A DNA stretch of 64,000 bases from JAKQDH01 sp029558835 (GTDB taxonomy: Bacteria > Planctomycetota > Phycisphaerae > UBA1845), in contig DAOQSN010000019.1 in the NCBI GenBank assembly GCA_035356615.1, positions 1 through 64,000 on the forward strand, read 5' to 3'. Numbering within the stretch: position 1 is the stretch's first letter; every line of letters begins with the position of its first letter. The notes under the pieces were generated by a model that searched no databases, was not told the DNA's origin, and worked only from the letters and a program-made list of their open reading frames with translations. Below, one piece after another: positions 45,197 to 54,785 of this stretch. The translations under genes were made by a program, and so were the position numbers.

Positions 45197-45271
45197 GTGG
45201 CGGTGTCTCTCTGAGCCGTGGAAACGGAGGCGCAGGTTGCTATTGTCGTGCCCCAATCGCCCCACCCGAGG

Positions 45272-45547
45272 CTAGCCAGTGCAGGGTGCTCGCTGCAGGC
45301 ACGCTCCACTCCCGGAAGATCGACCCCGCGGGATGCACTGGCTGACCTCGGCCGCCTTGCGCAGGGCGCTGCCTTCGAAATGCAGGATGACCAGCAGGTC
45401 CACGTCCGAGTCCGGTGTCGGCGTCCCGTACGCGTGGGAGCCGAAAAGGATCACCCGTACCGGCTGGAACCGGCCCACGATCCGGTCACAGATTGCCTGA
45501 ATGGCATCCGGGGCGACCACACAGCTACTCCGTCTCATCCGTCGCAA
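45272..45547 (-). pseudogene. MNT-type nucleotidyltransferase, C-terminus disrupted
   Basis: A 91-residue frame whose first 65 residues match minimal nucleotidyltransferases: VRVILFGSHAYGTPTPDSDVDLLVIL, i.e. the GSx10DxD site. After LRKAAEV the sequence becomes unlike the family (SQCIPRGRSSGSGACLQ) and ends early, suggesting a frameshift or truncation. In toxin-antitoxin pairs MNT partners a HEPN protein; none is adjacent. It might still encode an active short domain. Confidence 0.6.
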
Positions 45548-45895
45548 GCCCCACGGGGTCGCGACGACGCCACAACTATACGCTCACTGACTCATCAGGC
45601 AAGCAGCCAACCTCCGCGGCGAGCAAGGCGCTGCCTGTGCGCTGAAAGCGGGCCCGACTGCGGCGTGTGCCCCAGGCCCGGCTCGCTGGCTGCGGCTCGC
45701 TCAACTACTAATTCTGCGTGGATTAGTAGATCGGCAGTAGTCGAGGCAGAGGTGCCTGGGGAACGCCTGTCAAGACCCCGCTCCCTGTTCGGTACACGGC
45801 GGGGCGAGGGAGCGACTTGCAGCGGTCCGACCCTCCCCGGCCCCTCCCTGGAAGGGAGGGGGGTCGCTTCGGGCACGCCACGTGCCGCGCGGCGG
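45548..45895. other. intergenic region
   Basis: About 350 bases between the MNT remnant and the glmS end. It contains a GGCCCCTCCCTGGAAGGGAG palindrome (about 45839-45858) of the class seen in other gaps. No gene recognised. Confidence 0.4.
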
Positions 45896-47719
<1,824 letters not shown>

Positions 47720-48028
47720 CTTCGTGGTGCCCTCTGCCCGTGGAGTAGAGATTCATTGTTGCCCGCGCCGGCGCCGGGGCGTTCTTTCCCCCGTGGAGTC
47801 ATCGGGTTGGGCCCGTTCGCTTCAGCAGGGTCGCGCGAGGTTCTCCCATTCTAACGCTCTATACGCTGGTACGCCCGTGGCCGATCGTCTCGGGTCGCGG
47901 ATTGGTGCTGTAAAGTGCGACTGCGACATCTCGGCCGGGCTGGTGCCCACGTCCGTCCCGCGAGGCTGCACGGCTGCCCTGCCTTTCTGCGCCAGCAGCC
48001 GCAAGTAAGCATGCTCGCGGGGCTGGGC

Positions 48029-48132
48029 CTGTGCCCACTCGTCATCAGTCCCCCAGGTCCGGAGTACGTCTTTAGCGTCTTCGGCGTGGTGGGTGCCATG
48101 CTTTCCCGCGACCGCGGTCGCGGGTAAGCATG
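48029..48132 (+). repeat. palindromic dispersed repeat, left of rarA
   Basis: Contains TGCCCACTCGTCATCAGTCC followed by CCCAGGTCCGGA, then a 35-base near-perfect palindrome (48098-48132, arms CATGCTTTCCCGCGACC and GCGGTCGCGGGTAAGCATG). The same two components occur in inverted orientation to the right of rarA at 49750-49900. Confidence 0.8.
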
Positions 48133-48142
48133 CCTCTGCGGA

Positions 48143-48195
48143 CGCGGCACATGCCCACCCCCACCTGTGGCGGGTGAGGGCATGGCACCCACGCT
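48143..48195 (-). repeat. dispersed repeat of the GTGGGTGCC family, copy 1
   Basis: Read on the minus strand it is AGCGTGGGTGCCATGCCC...GTGGGCATGTGCCGCG. A related copy lies at 60717-60784 on the plus strand. Both translate in passing to peptides like WVPCP..P..GVGMC, which identifies the spurious frames they create. Confidence 0.7.
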
Positions 48196-48287
48196 AAACA
48201 CGTAGGGTCCGGAGGACCTGGGCCACCCAGACACGTTGGTCTGCGGAGTATAATGCCGAAGATGGCCGGCCGAGGGGGAGACTTCGC

Positions 48288-49622
48288 GTGGACCTGTTTG
48301 ACGAGCAACGCCGGGCGAAACGGGAGGGGGCAGCGCCGCTGGCCGTGCGGATGCGCCCCCGCACGCTCGACGAGTTCGTCGGGCAGCGGCACTTCGTGGG
48401 GCCCGGGAAGCTGCTCCGCCGCCTGCTCGAAGCGGACCGACTGGCCAGTGCCTTGTTCTACGGTCCCCCGGGGACCGGCAAGACCACCCTCGGCCGGATC
48501 ATCGCCCACCGGACGCAGGCCCACTTTACGCAGGTGAACGCCTCGGCCGTCGGCGTGAAGGAGGTCCGCGACATCCTGGCGGATGCGCGCGACCGGCTCG
48601 AAACCACCGGGCGGCGGTCCGTTCTCTTCGTGGATGAACTGCATCGCTTCAACCGGAGCCAGCAGGACGTGCTGCTGGGCGACGTCGAGGAAGGCATCGT
48701 GATCCTGATCGGGGCGACCACGGAGAACCCGTTCTTTACGGTGCGGACACCGCTGATCTCGCGGAGCCAGATCTTCCGGTTCGAGCCGCTCAGCGCGGCG
48801 GACGTGCAGGCGTTGCTGCGGCGGGCGGCCGCCGACGTCGAGCGCGGGCTGGGGGCGTGGAATGTGGTGCTCAGGGATGATGCGGTTGAGCATTGGGCCC
48901 GGGTGTCGGATGGCGACGCCCGCCGGGCGCTGAGTGCCCTGGAGATCGCGGTGCTCTCGCAGGCGCCGAAGCCGGGTGTGCGGCCGGAGGTCGTGATCGA
49001 CCTGGCCGTGGCGGCCGAGTCCATCCAGCGGAAGGCATTGGCCTACGATGCCGCGGGGGATCAGCACTACAACACGATCAGTGCGTTCATCAAGTCGGTG
49101 CGGGCGAGCGATCCGGACGCGGCCGTGTATTGGCTGGCCCGCATGTTGGAGGGGGGCGAGGACCCGCGGTTCATCGCCCGGCGACTTGTAATCCTGGCGG
49201 CGGAGGACATCGGGCTGGCCGATCCGCAGGGATTGGTGGTCGCCCAAGCGGCCGCCGACGCCACCAACTTCGTCGGTCCGCCGGAGTGCCAGCTTCCGCT
49301 GGCCGAGGCGACGATCTATCTGGCGTGTGCTCCGAAGTCCAACGCGGCCGCCCAGGCGGTCTGGGAGGCAGCCCGCGACGTGCAGGAGCAGCGCAGCGTC
49401 CTGGTGCCGCCCAAGCTGCAATCGACCGCATATGCCGGGGCGAAGAAAATGGGGGCCGGCGAGGGGTATCAGTACCCGCACGACCACCCGGGGGGTATAG
49501 TGCCCGGCGACGACTTGGGCGTGGACCGGACCTACTATCGTCCCACGGACCGCGGGGCGGAGGCAAAGCTGGGCGAGGCGCTCGCCCGGATCAGGTCGCA
49601 GTTGCGGAAGCCGCAGGACTAG
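48288..49622 (+). CDS. rarA: replication-associated recombination protein RarA (MgsA-like AAA+ ATPase)
   Basis: A 444-residue AAA+ ATPase related to clamp loaders, acting at stalled forks. Walker A GPPGTGKTTLGR, Walker B LFVDELHRFN, sensor 1 LIGATTENPFF, and the C-terminal helical tetramerisation domain (YDAAGDQHYNTISAFIKSVR, FVGPPECQLPLAEATIYLA). Ends with the conserved YPHDHPGG. GTG 48288 has GAGGGGGAG 8 bases upstream. It is flanked on both sides by inverted copies of a dispersed repeat. Confidence 0.95.
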   Translation: MDLFDEQRRAKREGAAPLAVRMRPRTLDEFVGQRHFVGPGKLLRRLLEADRLASALFYGPPGTGKTTLGRIIAHRTQAHFTQVNASAVGVKEVRDILADARDRLETTGRRSVLFVDELHRFNRSQQDVLLGDVEEGIVILIGATTENPFFTVRTPLISRSQIFRFEPLSAADVQALLRRAAADVERGLGAWNVVLRDDAVEHWARVSDGDARRALSALEIAVLSQAPKPGVRPEVVIDLAVAAESIQRKALAYDAAGDQHYNTISAFIKSVRASDPDAAVYWLARMLEGGEDPRFIARRLVILAAEDIGLADPQGLVVAQAAADATNFVGPPECQLPLAEATIYLACAPKSNAAAQAVWEAARDVQEQRSVLVPPKLQSTAYAGAKKMGAGEGYQYPHDHPGGIVPGDDLGVDRTYYRPTDRGAEAKLGEALARIRSQLRKPQD

Positions 49623-50004
49623 TGTCGCGTCGCTCGGTCAGAGCCGCGGGCGCGAGCCCGCGGACACGTCGCGCCGGTGGCGCCGCGGGCGGTCGGGCGG
49701 CCCAGGCGCGTGGGTGGCCTAGGTCCTCAGGCGGGTGGCCAAGGTCCTCCGGACCTGGGGGACTGATGATGAGTGGGCATGCGGCATCTGAATCCCTCTC
49801 CCTTCCAGGGAGAGAGACAGGGGTGAGGGTGGGGGAGCGGAAGACGCCGGTCTGGCGCGGAGGCATGCTTACCCGCGGCTTGTTGTCGCGGGAAAGCATG
49901 GTACCCGTGCTGCTCTGCCGCCGCGTCGTCGCCGGCGAGCGGTCCGCGGTTGGGCTTCCTGCGGATGACGCTGGGGCTCCGAAAGCAATCGAGAGGGCAA
50001 CGGC
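49623..50004. other. repeat-rich intergenic region after rarA
   Basis: About 380 bases holding the inverted partner of the left repeat (49750-49900) and a CCCTCTCCCTTCCAGGGAGA palindrome (about 49794-49813). No gene recognised. Confidence 0.5.
49750..49900 (-). repeat. palindromic dispersed repeat, right of rarA
   Basis: Read on the minus strand it repeats the left-hand element: ATGCCCACTCATCATCAGTC followed by CCCCAGGTCCGGA (49750-49783), and a hairpin CATGCTTACCCGCG...CGCGGGAAAGCATG (49864-49900). About 80 bases with another palindrome lie between the two parts. Confidence 0.78.
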
Positions 50005-50571
50005 TTGTTGGTGAAACGTGACTTGCGGGAGCGGCTGCGGAAGATCGTCAGCGAGATTCCGCCGGAGGCCGCGCAGGCGAAGTCCGCGCAGGCGTGTGAG
50101 TTGCTCTGCGCGCAGCCGGAGTTCCTCAATGCGCAGATACTGATGGTCTTCCTGGCGCTGCCGAGCGAGCTGGACACCACGCAGATCGTGCTGCGGGCTT
50201 GGCAGGACAACAAGCGGGTGCTGGCCCCGCGGGCAAGCTGGAGCCAGCGGCGGATGATGGCGATCGAGATTCGTTCACTGACGACCGATTTGCAGGTTTC
50301 CGAGTTCGGGATGCGCGAGCCCGCGTCCGGCGTGCCGATTCCCCCGGCGATTATTGATTTGGTGGTCGTGCCGGGGCTGGGCTTTGACGAGTACGGCAAC
50401 CGCCTCGGTCGCGGCCGGGGCTTTTACGATCGCTTCCTCGCCCACCCGGAGTTCGCCGGCACCGCCTGCGCGTTGGCCTTTGAAGAGCAAGTCTGCCCCA
50501 CGATCCCGGCCGGCCCCCTCGACCGCTGCGTGAACATGCTGGTCACGGATGCCAAGGTGCGGCGGTTTTGA
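50005..50571 (+). CDS. 5-formyltetrahydrofolate cyclo-ligase
   Basis: Converts 5-formyl-THF to 5,10-methenyl-THF with ATP. 188 residues, usual length. The conserved C-terminal signature is complete: VVVPGLGFDEYGNRLGRGRGFYDRFL, and VCPTIPAGPLDRCVNMLVTD. N-terminal KRDLRERLRK is the usual start, so GTG at 50011 may be preferred to the TTG at 50005. Confidence 0.93.
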   Translation: MLVKRDLRERLRKIVSEIPPEAAQAKSAQACELLCAQPEFLNAQILMVFLALPSELDTTQIVLRAWQDNKRVLAPRASWSQRRMMAIEIRSLTTDLQVSEFGMREPASGVPIPPAIIDLVVVPGLGFDEYGNRLGRGRGFYDRFLAHPEFAGTACALAFEEQVCPTIPAGPLDRCVNMLVTDAKVRRF

Positions 50572-51075
50572 GACGGACAACGCGGCCGTCGCCGAGTGGC
50601 TGCGTCGCAATGAGCGCGGACGGGATAAATTCAAGGGGGCCGCTGCCGCCAAGGAACTCGTGGCGGAGGTTCCGGGCGCTGGGTGGCGAGGATCCTCAGA
50701 AGCTCGTCGCGGATGCGCTGCTGGCGACCCGCTCTGCGCACCATGCTGATACACGCCCGATCCTCGCGGCGCGCCCGACATCCATCGGCAATAGCGCCAC
50801 CGGGCACCAGGCGCTGCTCACCGTGCTTGATGCCAGCACCGACCGCGACGCCTTGGCTGCGGAGTCCCTCCCTAAGTTCGAGGCGGCCGACCCGCCGTTC
50901 AATCCGTTCAGCAGGGCGTCGCCCGATGAGTTGGAGGGTGGCATGCCCAAACCGAAGGCGCCTGCCTGCCGCCAGGCTGTCGCGGCGGCCGCCCGTCGGA
51001 GGGAGGGCACGGCGGTGCTGGGCTGGGCCGGGTGACGCTCCGCCGTCGAGCGGTCTTCCTGCCCAGGGGAGCCGT
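50572..51075. other. intergenic region with decayed repeat, possible gene remnant
   Basis: About 500 bases. The right part (50936-51035) is a decayed copy of the 99-bp element. The left part has protein-like fragments in two frames (WLRRNERGRDKFKGAAAAK; KLVADALLATRSAHHAD), which could be a frameshifted remnant of an unidentified gene, but the evidence is weak. Confidence 0.35.
50936..51035 (-). repeat. 99-bp element, decayed copy 3
   Basis: Starts GGGTGGCATGCCCAAACCGA, close to the minus-strand start of copy 1 (GGGTGGCATGCCCAAGCCGA), and keeps a weak match to the other end (GGGAGGGCACGGCGGTGCTG). The centre is different and the right arm degraded, so the palindrome is partly lost. Confidence 0.65.
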
Positions 51076-51924
51076 TCAGTTGGTCAGCTCCTTCGGGGCC
51101 GCGACCAGCACCAGCACGCCGATCATCCACACATAGAGTGCGAACCAGTGAAGCTGCCCGCGGCGGACGGTGTGCAGCAGCCATTTCAGCGCGACAACGC
51201 CCACGATCAGGGACACCACCGCGCCGAGCAGAAGCGGTCCCCACGGCAGCGCCGCGCGCACCTCCGGAGCCAGCCGCCAGGTATCCCTGAGTTTCAGCAC
51301 CGTCGCCCCCAGAATGGCCGGCACCGCGATGAAGAAACTGAACTCACCGGCCCAGCGGCGCCGCAGGCCGCCGTACAAAGCTGTGCAGATCGTCGCCCCG
51401 CTGCGCGACAGACCCGGCAGAATCGCCAGACCCTGCGCCACGCCCACCAGCAGCGCCCGCCCGCCGCCGAATCGACCCCATCCGCGCCGCCCGCGCGGCA
51501 CCCATAGCGTCAGCAACAACAGCAGCCCGGTCAGCAGCAGCCCCCCGGCTACCCACCGCGGCCTGGCGAACGCCGCTTCAAACGTGTCCTTGAATGCCAG
51601 GCCAATGCCGGCCGTCGGGACGCTGGCGACCACCCCCAGCAGCGCGATCCGCAGCGCGTACCGCCGCCGGCGAAACATTGGACTCGCCTCGCGCCGCAGC
51701 CGCGCCACGTACCGCCCCAGCGGGCCGGCAAACACGATCAGCACCGCGATCACCGTGCCTACGTGCGCCAGCACGTCAAACAGCAGCAGGGCCGGACTGT
51801 CCGGATCCAGGTGCAATCGATCCTGCAGGAGAGCAAGATGGCCGCTGCTGCTTACCGGCAGGAACTCGGTCAGCCCCTGCACGATGCCGAGCAGCAATGC
51901 CTTCAGGTAGGTCAGGTCGCTCAC
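51076..51924 (-). CDS. uppP: undecaprenyl-diphosphatase (BacA/UppP)
   Basis: Integral membrane phosphatase that recycles undecaprenyl pyrophosphate for cell-wall and polysaccharide synthesis. 282 residues, with the two family signatures: QGLTEFLPVSSSGHL (residues 15-30) and AILPGLSRSGATI. About eight membrane segments. GTG 51924 overlaps the pgsA stop as GTGA, so it is translationally coupled as the third gene of rimO-pgsA-uppP. A uppP supports peptidoglycan or lipid-linked envelope synthesis in this lineage. Confidence 0.95.
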   Translation of the reverse strand: MSDLTYLKALLLGIVQGLTEFLPVSSSGHLALLQDRLHLDPDSPALLLFDVLAHVGTVIAVLIVFAGPLGRYVARLRREASPMFRRRRYALRIALLGVVASVPTAGIGLAFKDTFEAAFARPRWVAGGLLLTGLLLLLTLWVPRGRRGWGRFGGGRALLVGVAQGLAILPGLSRSGATICTALYGGLRRRWAGEFSFFIAVPAILGATVLKLRDTWRLAPEVRAALPWGPLLLGAVVSLIVGVVALKWLLHTVRRGQLHWFALYVWMIGVLVLVAAPKELTN

Positions 51925-52535
51925 GACGGCATGCTTTCTTCAAGGATGAAGCGCGACCGCGCCAGATATTGGAACATCGACAGCGTGGTGGCGGCCACCG
52001 TAATCCACACCAGCGCAATGCACAGGCCATCCGCTAACTTCGGCGAAAACCACGTTCCCTCGTGGGCGACCAGCAGCAGGATGGCCGGCGCGGCGACGCT
52101 CTGCACCCACATCTTGATCTTGCCGTGCAGCCCGGCCGGAAACGCCCGCCCCACCGACTCGTTGAACCCGCGCAAACCGGTGACCAGCAACTCCCGCCCC
52201 ACGATCACTACCACCATCCACGCCTGCACCCGCGTCACGTTGTGTCCGTCCGCATCCACAAAGCCGGGGCCCGCGAGGATGATGAAGGCGCCGCACACCA
52301 GCACTTTGTCCGCCAACGGATCCAGCACCCGCCCCAGCGGTGTCACCTGTTTGAACCGTCGGGCAAGATACCCATCGAGGACGTCCGTGACGGCCGCCAG
52401 GATGAACAGCCCGGCCGAGACGTCCAGAATCCACCCCTGCGGCTCCCGCTGCGTGTACTGCGCCAGCAACACGAAGAAGACCAGGGCCACCCCCAGGCGG
52501 GCGATCGTAATCTGGTTGGGCACGTTCAGCTTCAT
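51921..52535 (-). CDS. pgsA: CDP-diacylglycerol-glycerol-3-phosphate 3-phosphatidyltransferase
   Basis: Membrane enzyme of phosphatidylglycerol synthesis. 204 residues. The CDP-alcohol phosphotransferase signature is DVLDGYLARRFKQVTPLGRV followed by LDPLADK, fitting DGx2ARx8Gx3Dx3D. Start NVPNQITIARLG is typical. ATG 52535 overlaps the rimO stop in an ATGA, and its own stop overlaps uppP. The longer frame to 52544 is less likely. Confidence 0.94.
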   Translation of the reverse strand: MKLNVPNQITIARLGVALVFFVLLAQYTQREPQGWILDVSAGLFILAAVTDVLDGYLARRFKQVTPLGRVLDPLADKVLVCGAFIILAGPGFVDADGHNVTRVQAWMVVVIVGRELLVTGLRGFNESVGRAFPAGLHGKIKMWVQSVAAPAILLLVAHEGTWFSPKLADGLCIALVWITVAATTLSMFQYLARSRFILEESMPS

Positions 52536-53908
52536 GGCGACCACACGGGCAGTGTAACCTCCGTCGGCCGGGTGACCAGATCATACCCGTCGCAGGCGTG
52601 ACACCGTACCGTCAGCAGCGTGCCGGGCGTGGCCGAGCTGCTCTCGACGTAGGTGACGCTGTCCACCTCCGGTGCCTGCCCCGCATGCCGTCCGACCACC
52701 CGTTTCTCGTCCACCCGTTCGTCGACCAGTACCGCAAACTCCGCGCCGATCCGCCCCCGGGCCCGCGCGAAGACCGTCTCCTGCTGGGCCAGCATGAGCG
52801 CCTCCACCCGCTCCTGGATGAGGTCGGGCGGAAGCTGCTTCTTCATCCTGCCGGCCGGCGTGTCCGGTTCCGACGAGAAGGGAAACACCCCCAGGGCGTC
52901 AAAGCCGAATCCTTGTACAAACTCGACCAACTCCTCGAACTCGGCCTCCGTCTCGCCCGGAAACCCGGCAATCAGCGTCGTCCGAATCGTCACCTCGGGG
53001 ATGCGCTCGCGGAGCGTGTGCAGCAGTCGCTCGGTGCCCACCCGGTCCACCTGGCGGTGCATCGCCTTCAGAATCCGGTCGTTGATGTGCTGCAGCGGCA
53101 GGTCGACGTACTTGCAGACATGCCTGCACTCGCCGAGGGCCTCCACGATGTAGTCCGTGAACATCGAGGGATACGCATACAGGAGCCGAATCCACTGCAC
53201 GCCGTCCAGGCCGTCGAGCAGCCTCAGCAAACCGGCCAGACCGGGAGCATGGCCGATGTCCCGGCCGTAGCTCGTCGTGTCCTGCCCGATGAGGTTCAAC
53301 TCGACGGTCCCGTCGGCGATCAGCTCACGCGCCTCCGCCAGTACCGCCTCGGGGGGCTTGCTGTGCAGGGGCCCGCGAATCGCGGGGATCGTGCAGAACG
53401 TGCACTTCTGGTTGCAGCCCTCGCCGAGGCGGAGGTAGGCGTAGTGGCGGGGCGTGAGGCGGACTCGAGCGGTGTCAATCTGGGTGTAAGCGTGGTAATC
53501 TCCCAAATATAAGTCGGGCTCGCGCCGCGTCGGGTGCCCACCGTGCCCGGTCGGCTCTCCCAGCACCGCCCGGACCACGTCGTCCCGCCGGTGCACGCCC
53601 ACCAGGGCGTCGACACCCGGATGACGAGCGAGCAGGGCGTCGCCGTCGCGCTGCACCAGGCAGCCGACGACCACCACCCGCAGCCCCGGACTGCGTTCCT
53701 TGCGTTGCAGAATTTCGCCGATGACCTGATCCGCCTCCGCCCGGGCCGCCCCGAGAAACCCACAGGTGTTGATGACCACGGCGTCGGCCTGGTCCTCGTT
53801 GACCAGCGCGCAGCCGGCCTCTACAAGCTGCCCGAGCATCTTCTCGGAGTCCACCAGGTTCTTGGCGCAGCCCAGGGATACAAACGCGACCCGCTTTGGC
53901 TCCGTCAT
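52532..53908 (-). CDS. rimO: ribosomal protein S12 methylthiotransferase
   Basis: Radical SAM methylthiotransferase modifying an Asp of ribosomal protein S12. 458 residues. The UPF0004 N-terminal domain has VSLGCAKNLVDSE and NTCGF, and a third Cys in VVGCLVQRD, for the auxiliary cluster. The radical SAM cluster is CNQKCTFC and a TRAM domain closes the protein. The SLGCAKN start and the IPAIRGPLHSKP stretch distinguish RimO from MiaB. ATG 53908 (MTEPKR) is preferred to 53917. First gene of an overlapping three-gene operon. Confidence 0.95.
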   Translation of the reverse strand: MTEPKRVAFVSLGCAKNLVDSEKMLGQLVEAGCALVNEDQADAVVINTCGFLGAARAEADQVIGEILQRKERSPGLRVVVVGCLVQRDGDALLARHPGVDALVGVHRRDDVVRAVLGEPTGHGGHPTRREPDLYLGDYHAYTQIDTARVRLTPRHYAYLRLGEGCNQKCTFCTIPAIRGPLHSKPPEAVLAEARELIADGTVELNLIGQDTTSYGRDIGHAPGLAGLLRLLDGLDGVQWIRLLYAYPSMFTDYIVEALGECRHVCKYVDLPLQHINDRILKAMHRQVDRVGTERLLHTLRERIPEVTIRTTLIAGFPGETEAEFEELVEFVQGFGFDALGVFPFSSEPDTPAGRMKKQLPPDLIQERVEALMLAQQETVFARARGRIGAEFAVLVDERVDEKRVVGRHAGQAPEVDSVTYVESSSATPGTLLTVRCHACDGYDLVTRPTEVTLPVWSP

Positions 53909-54280
53909 CTTCCTCAACCTTCCGGGAGGCGGTGAGGCGGGAGTTTAGCAGGCTTGGCCACCGGCGAAAGGCCCGGCGGGAAACGTGGCTGGGCGGCTCG
54001 GAGTCAAGGCACTCGCTGTGAAGTGTGGCATCCCTGGGACAGTGGCGCTGGTCGCGCGGTTCAGCGCCGACGATCCGAAGCGCGAGTGCTGGGAAGCGAT
54101 GACATCACCCCGCCGGCGGGGCGTGTTTCCGCACGCGTTGGGGTCACGTGTACCCCTCCGTCGTGAAACGGGCGTTGCTGTGCCGAACTCGGGCGCCGGC
54201 GTGGCACCAAGCTTGGGTGGGGTCCCCCGGCGGTCCTCTGACCTTGATAATGTCTACAGTTAGACATATTCTCAGTGCGT
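53909..54280. other. divergent intergenic region before the PerR-like gene
   Basis: About 370 bases between rimO and the Fur-family gene. The right end carries the palindromic operator candidate (54250-54267). The rest is GC-rich without recognised genes. Confidence 0.45.
54250..54267 (+). promoter_or_regulatory. Fur/PerR-type operator candidate
   Basis: The sequence ATGTCTACAGTTAGACAT is a perfect 18-base palindrome (7-bp arms ATGTCTA/TAGACAT, 4-base spacer). It lies 13 bases before the regulator start in an AT-rich patch, where autoregulation by a Fur-family protein is expected. Confidence 0.7.
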
Positions 54281-54679
54281 ATGGCGACCACGCTCGACAC
54301 GCTGCGTCGGCACCACATCGCCCCGACGCCCCAACGGCTCGCGGTGGCGGATTACGTGCTGGCCGCGCGGACCCACCCCACCGCGGATGAGGTGTGGGCG
54401 CAGGTGCGCAAGCGCTGTCCGACCCTCTCGCGGGCAACCGTGTACAACACGCTGAACCTTTTCGTACGGAAGGGTTTGCTGACGACCCAGGTGGTCAAGG
54501 AGGGAACCCTCGTGTTCGACCCGCACGTGGGCGCTCATCATCACTTCGTGGACGTAAGAACGGGCAAGGTCTACGACGTGCCCTGGGAAGCGCTGACGGT
54601 TTCCGGGGCGCAGGCGCTGCGCGACTTCGACGTGCGGGATTACCAGGTCATCCTGCGCGGGCACAAACGGCGAACCTAG
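54281..54679 (+). CDS. Fur-family (PerR-like) metalloregulator
   Basis: A 132-residue regulator. The N-terminal winged helix has PTPQRLAVADYVL and ATVYNTLNLFVRKGLL. The C-terminal domain has DPHVGAHHHFVDVRTG, with histidines for the regulatory metal site. The paired CxxC motifs of most Fur proteins are missing: the only Cys is in CPTLSRATVYNT. Some PerR proteins (e.g. Leptospira) also lack them. Located upstream of catalase and behind a perfect palindrome, it most likely senses peroxide or iron. ATG 54281. Confidence 0.88.
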   Translation: MATTLDTLRRHHIAPTPQRLAVADYVLAARTHPTADEVWAQVRKRCPTLSRATVYNTLNLFVRKGLLTTQVVKEGTLVFDPHVGAHHHFVDVRTGKVYDVPWEALTVSGAQALRDFDVRDYQVILRGHKRRT

Positions 54680-54726
54680 GCACAAGTCCGTCCGCGCCCC
54701 GCCGGCGGCGCGGCCGGGGATTGGAC

Positions 54727-54752
54727 GTAATCTAAACGCGGATATGGTCTAA
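54727..54752 (+). promoter_or_regulatory. possible PerR half-sites upstream of catalase
   Basis: Two TCTAA-containing direct repeats (GTAATCTAA at 54727-54735 and ATGGTCTAA at 54744-54752) resemble the half-site ATGTCTA seen in the palindrome before the regulator. The match is loose and the assignment tentative. Confidence 0.35.
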
Positions 54753-54785
54753 CACAACGGGCTACGCTCCAGAAAGGAAAACACC

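Larger units (their letters stand above)
47720..48287. other. repeat-rich intergenic region before rarA
   Basis: About 570 bases between divergently transcribed glmS and rarA. The first 150 bases probably hold the glmS promoter. From about 48005 the region is a block of dispersed repeats described separately. No gene recognised. Confidence 0.5.

Noticed and set aside
47720..47860. Possible glmS ribozyme upstream of glmS
   Set aside because: No recognisable catalytic core or conserved cleavage-site context found by eye.
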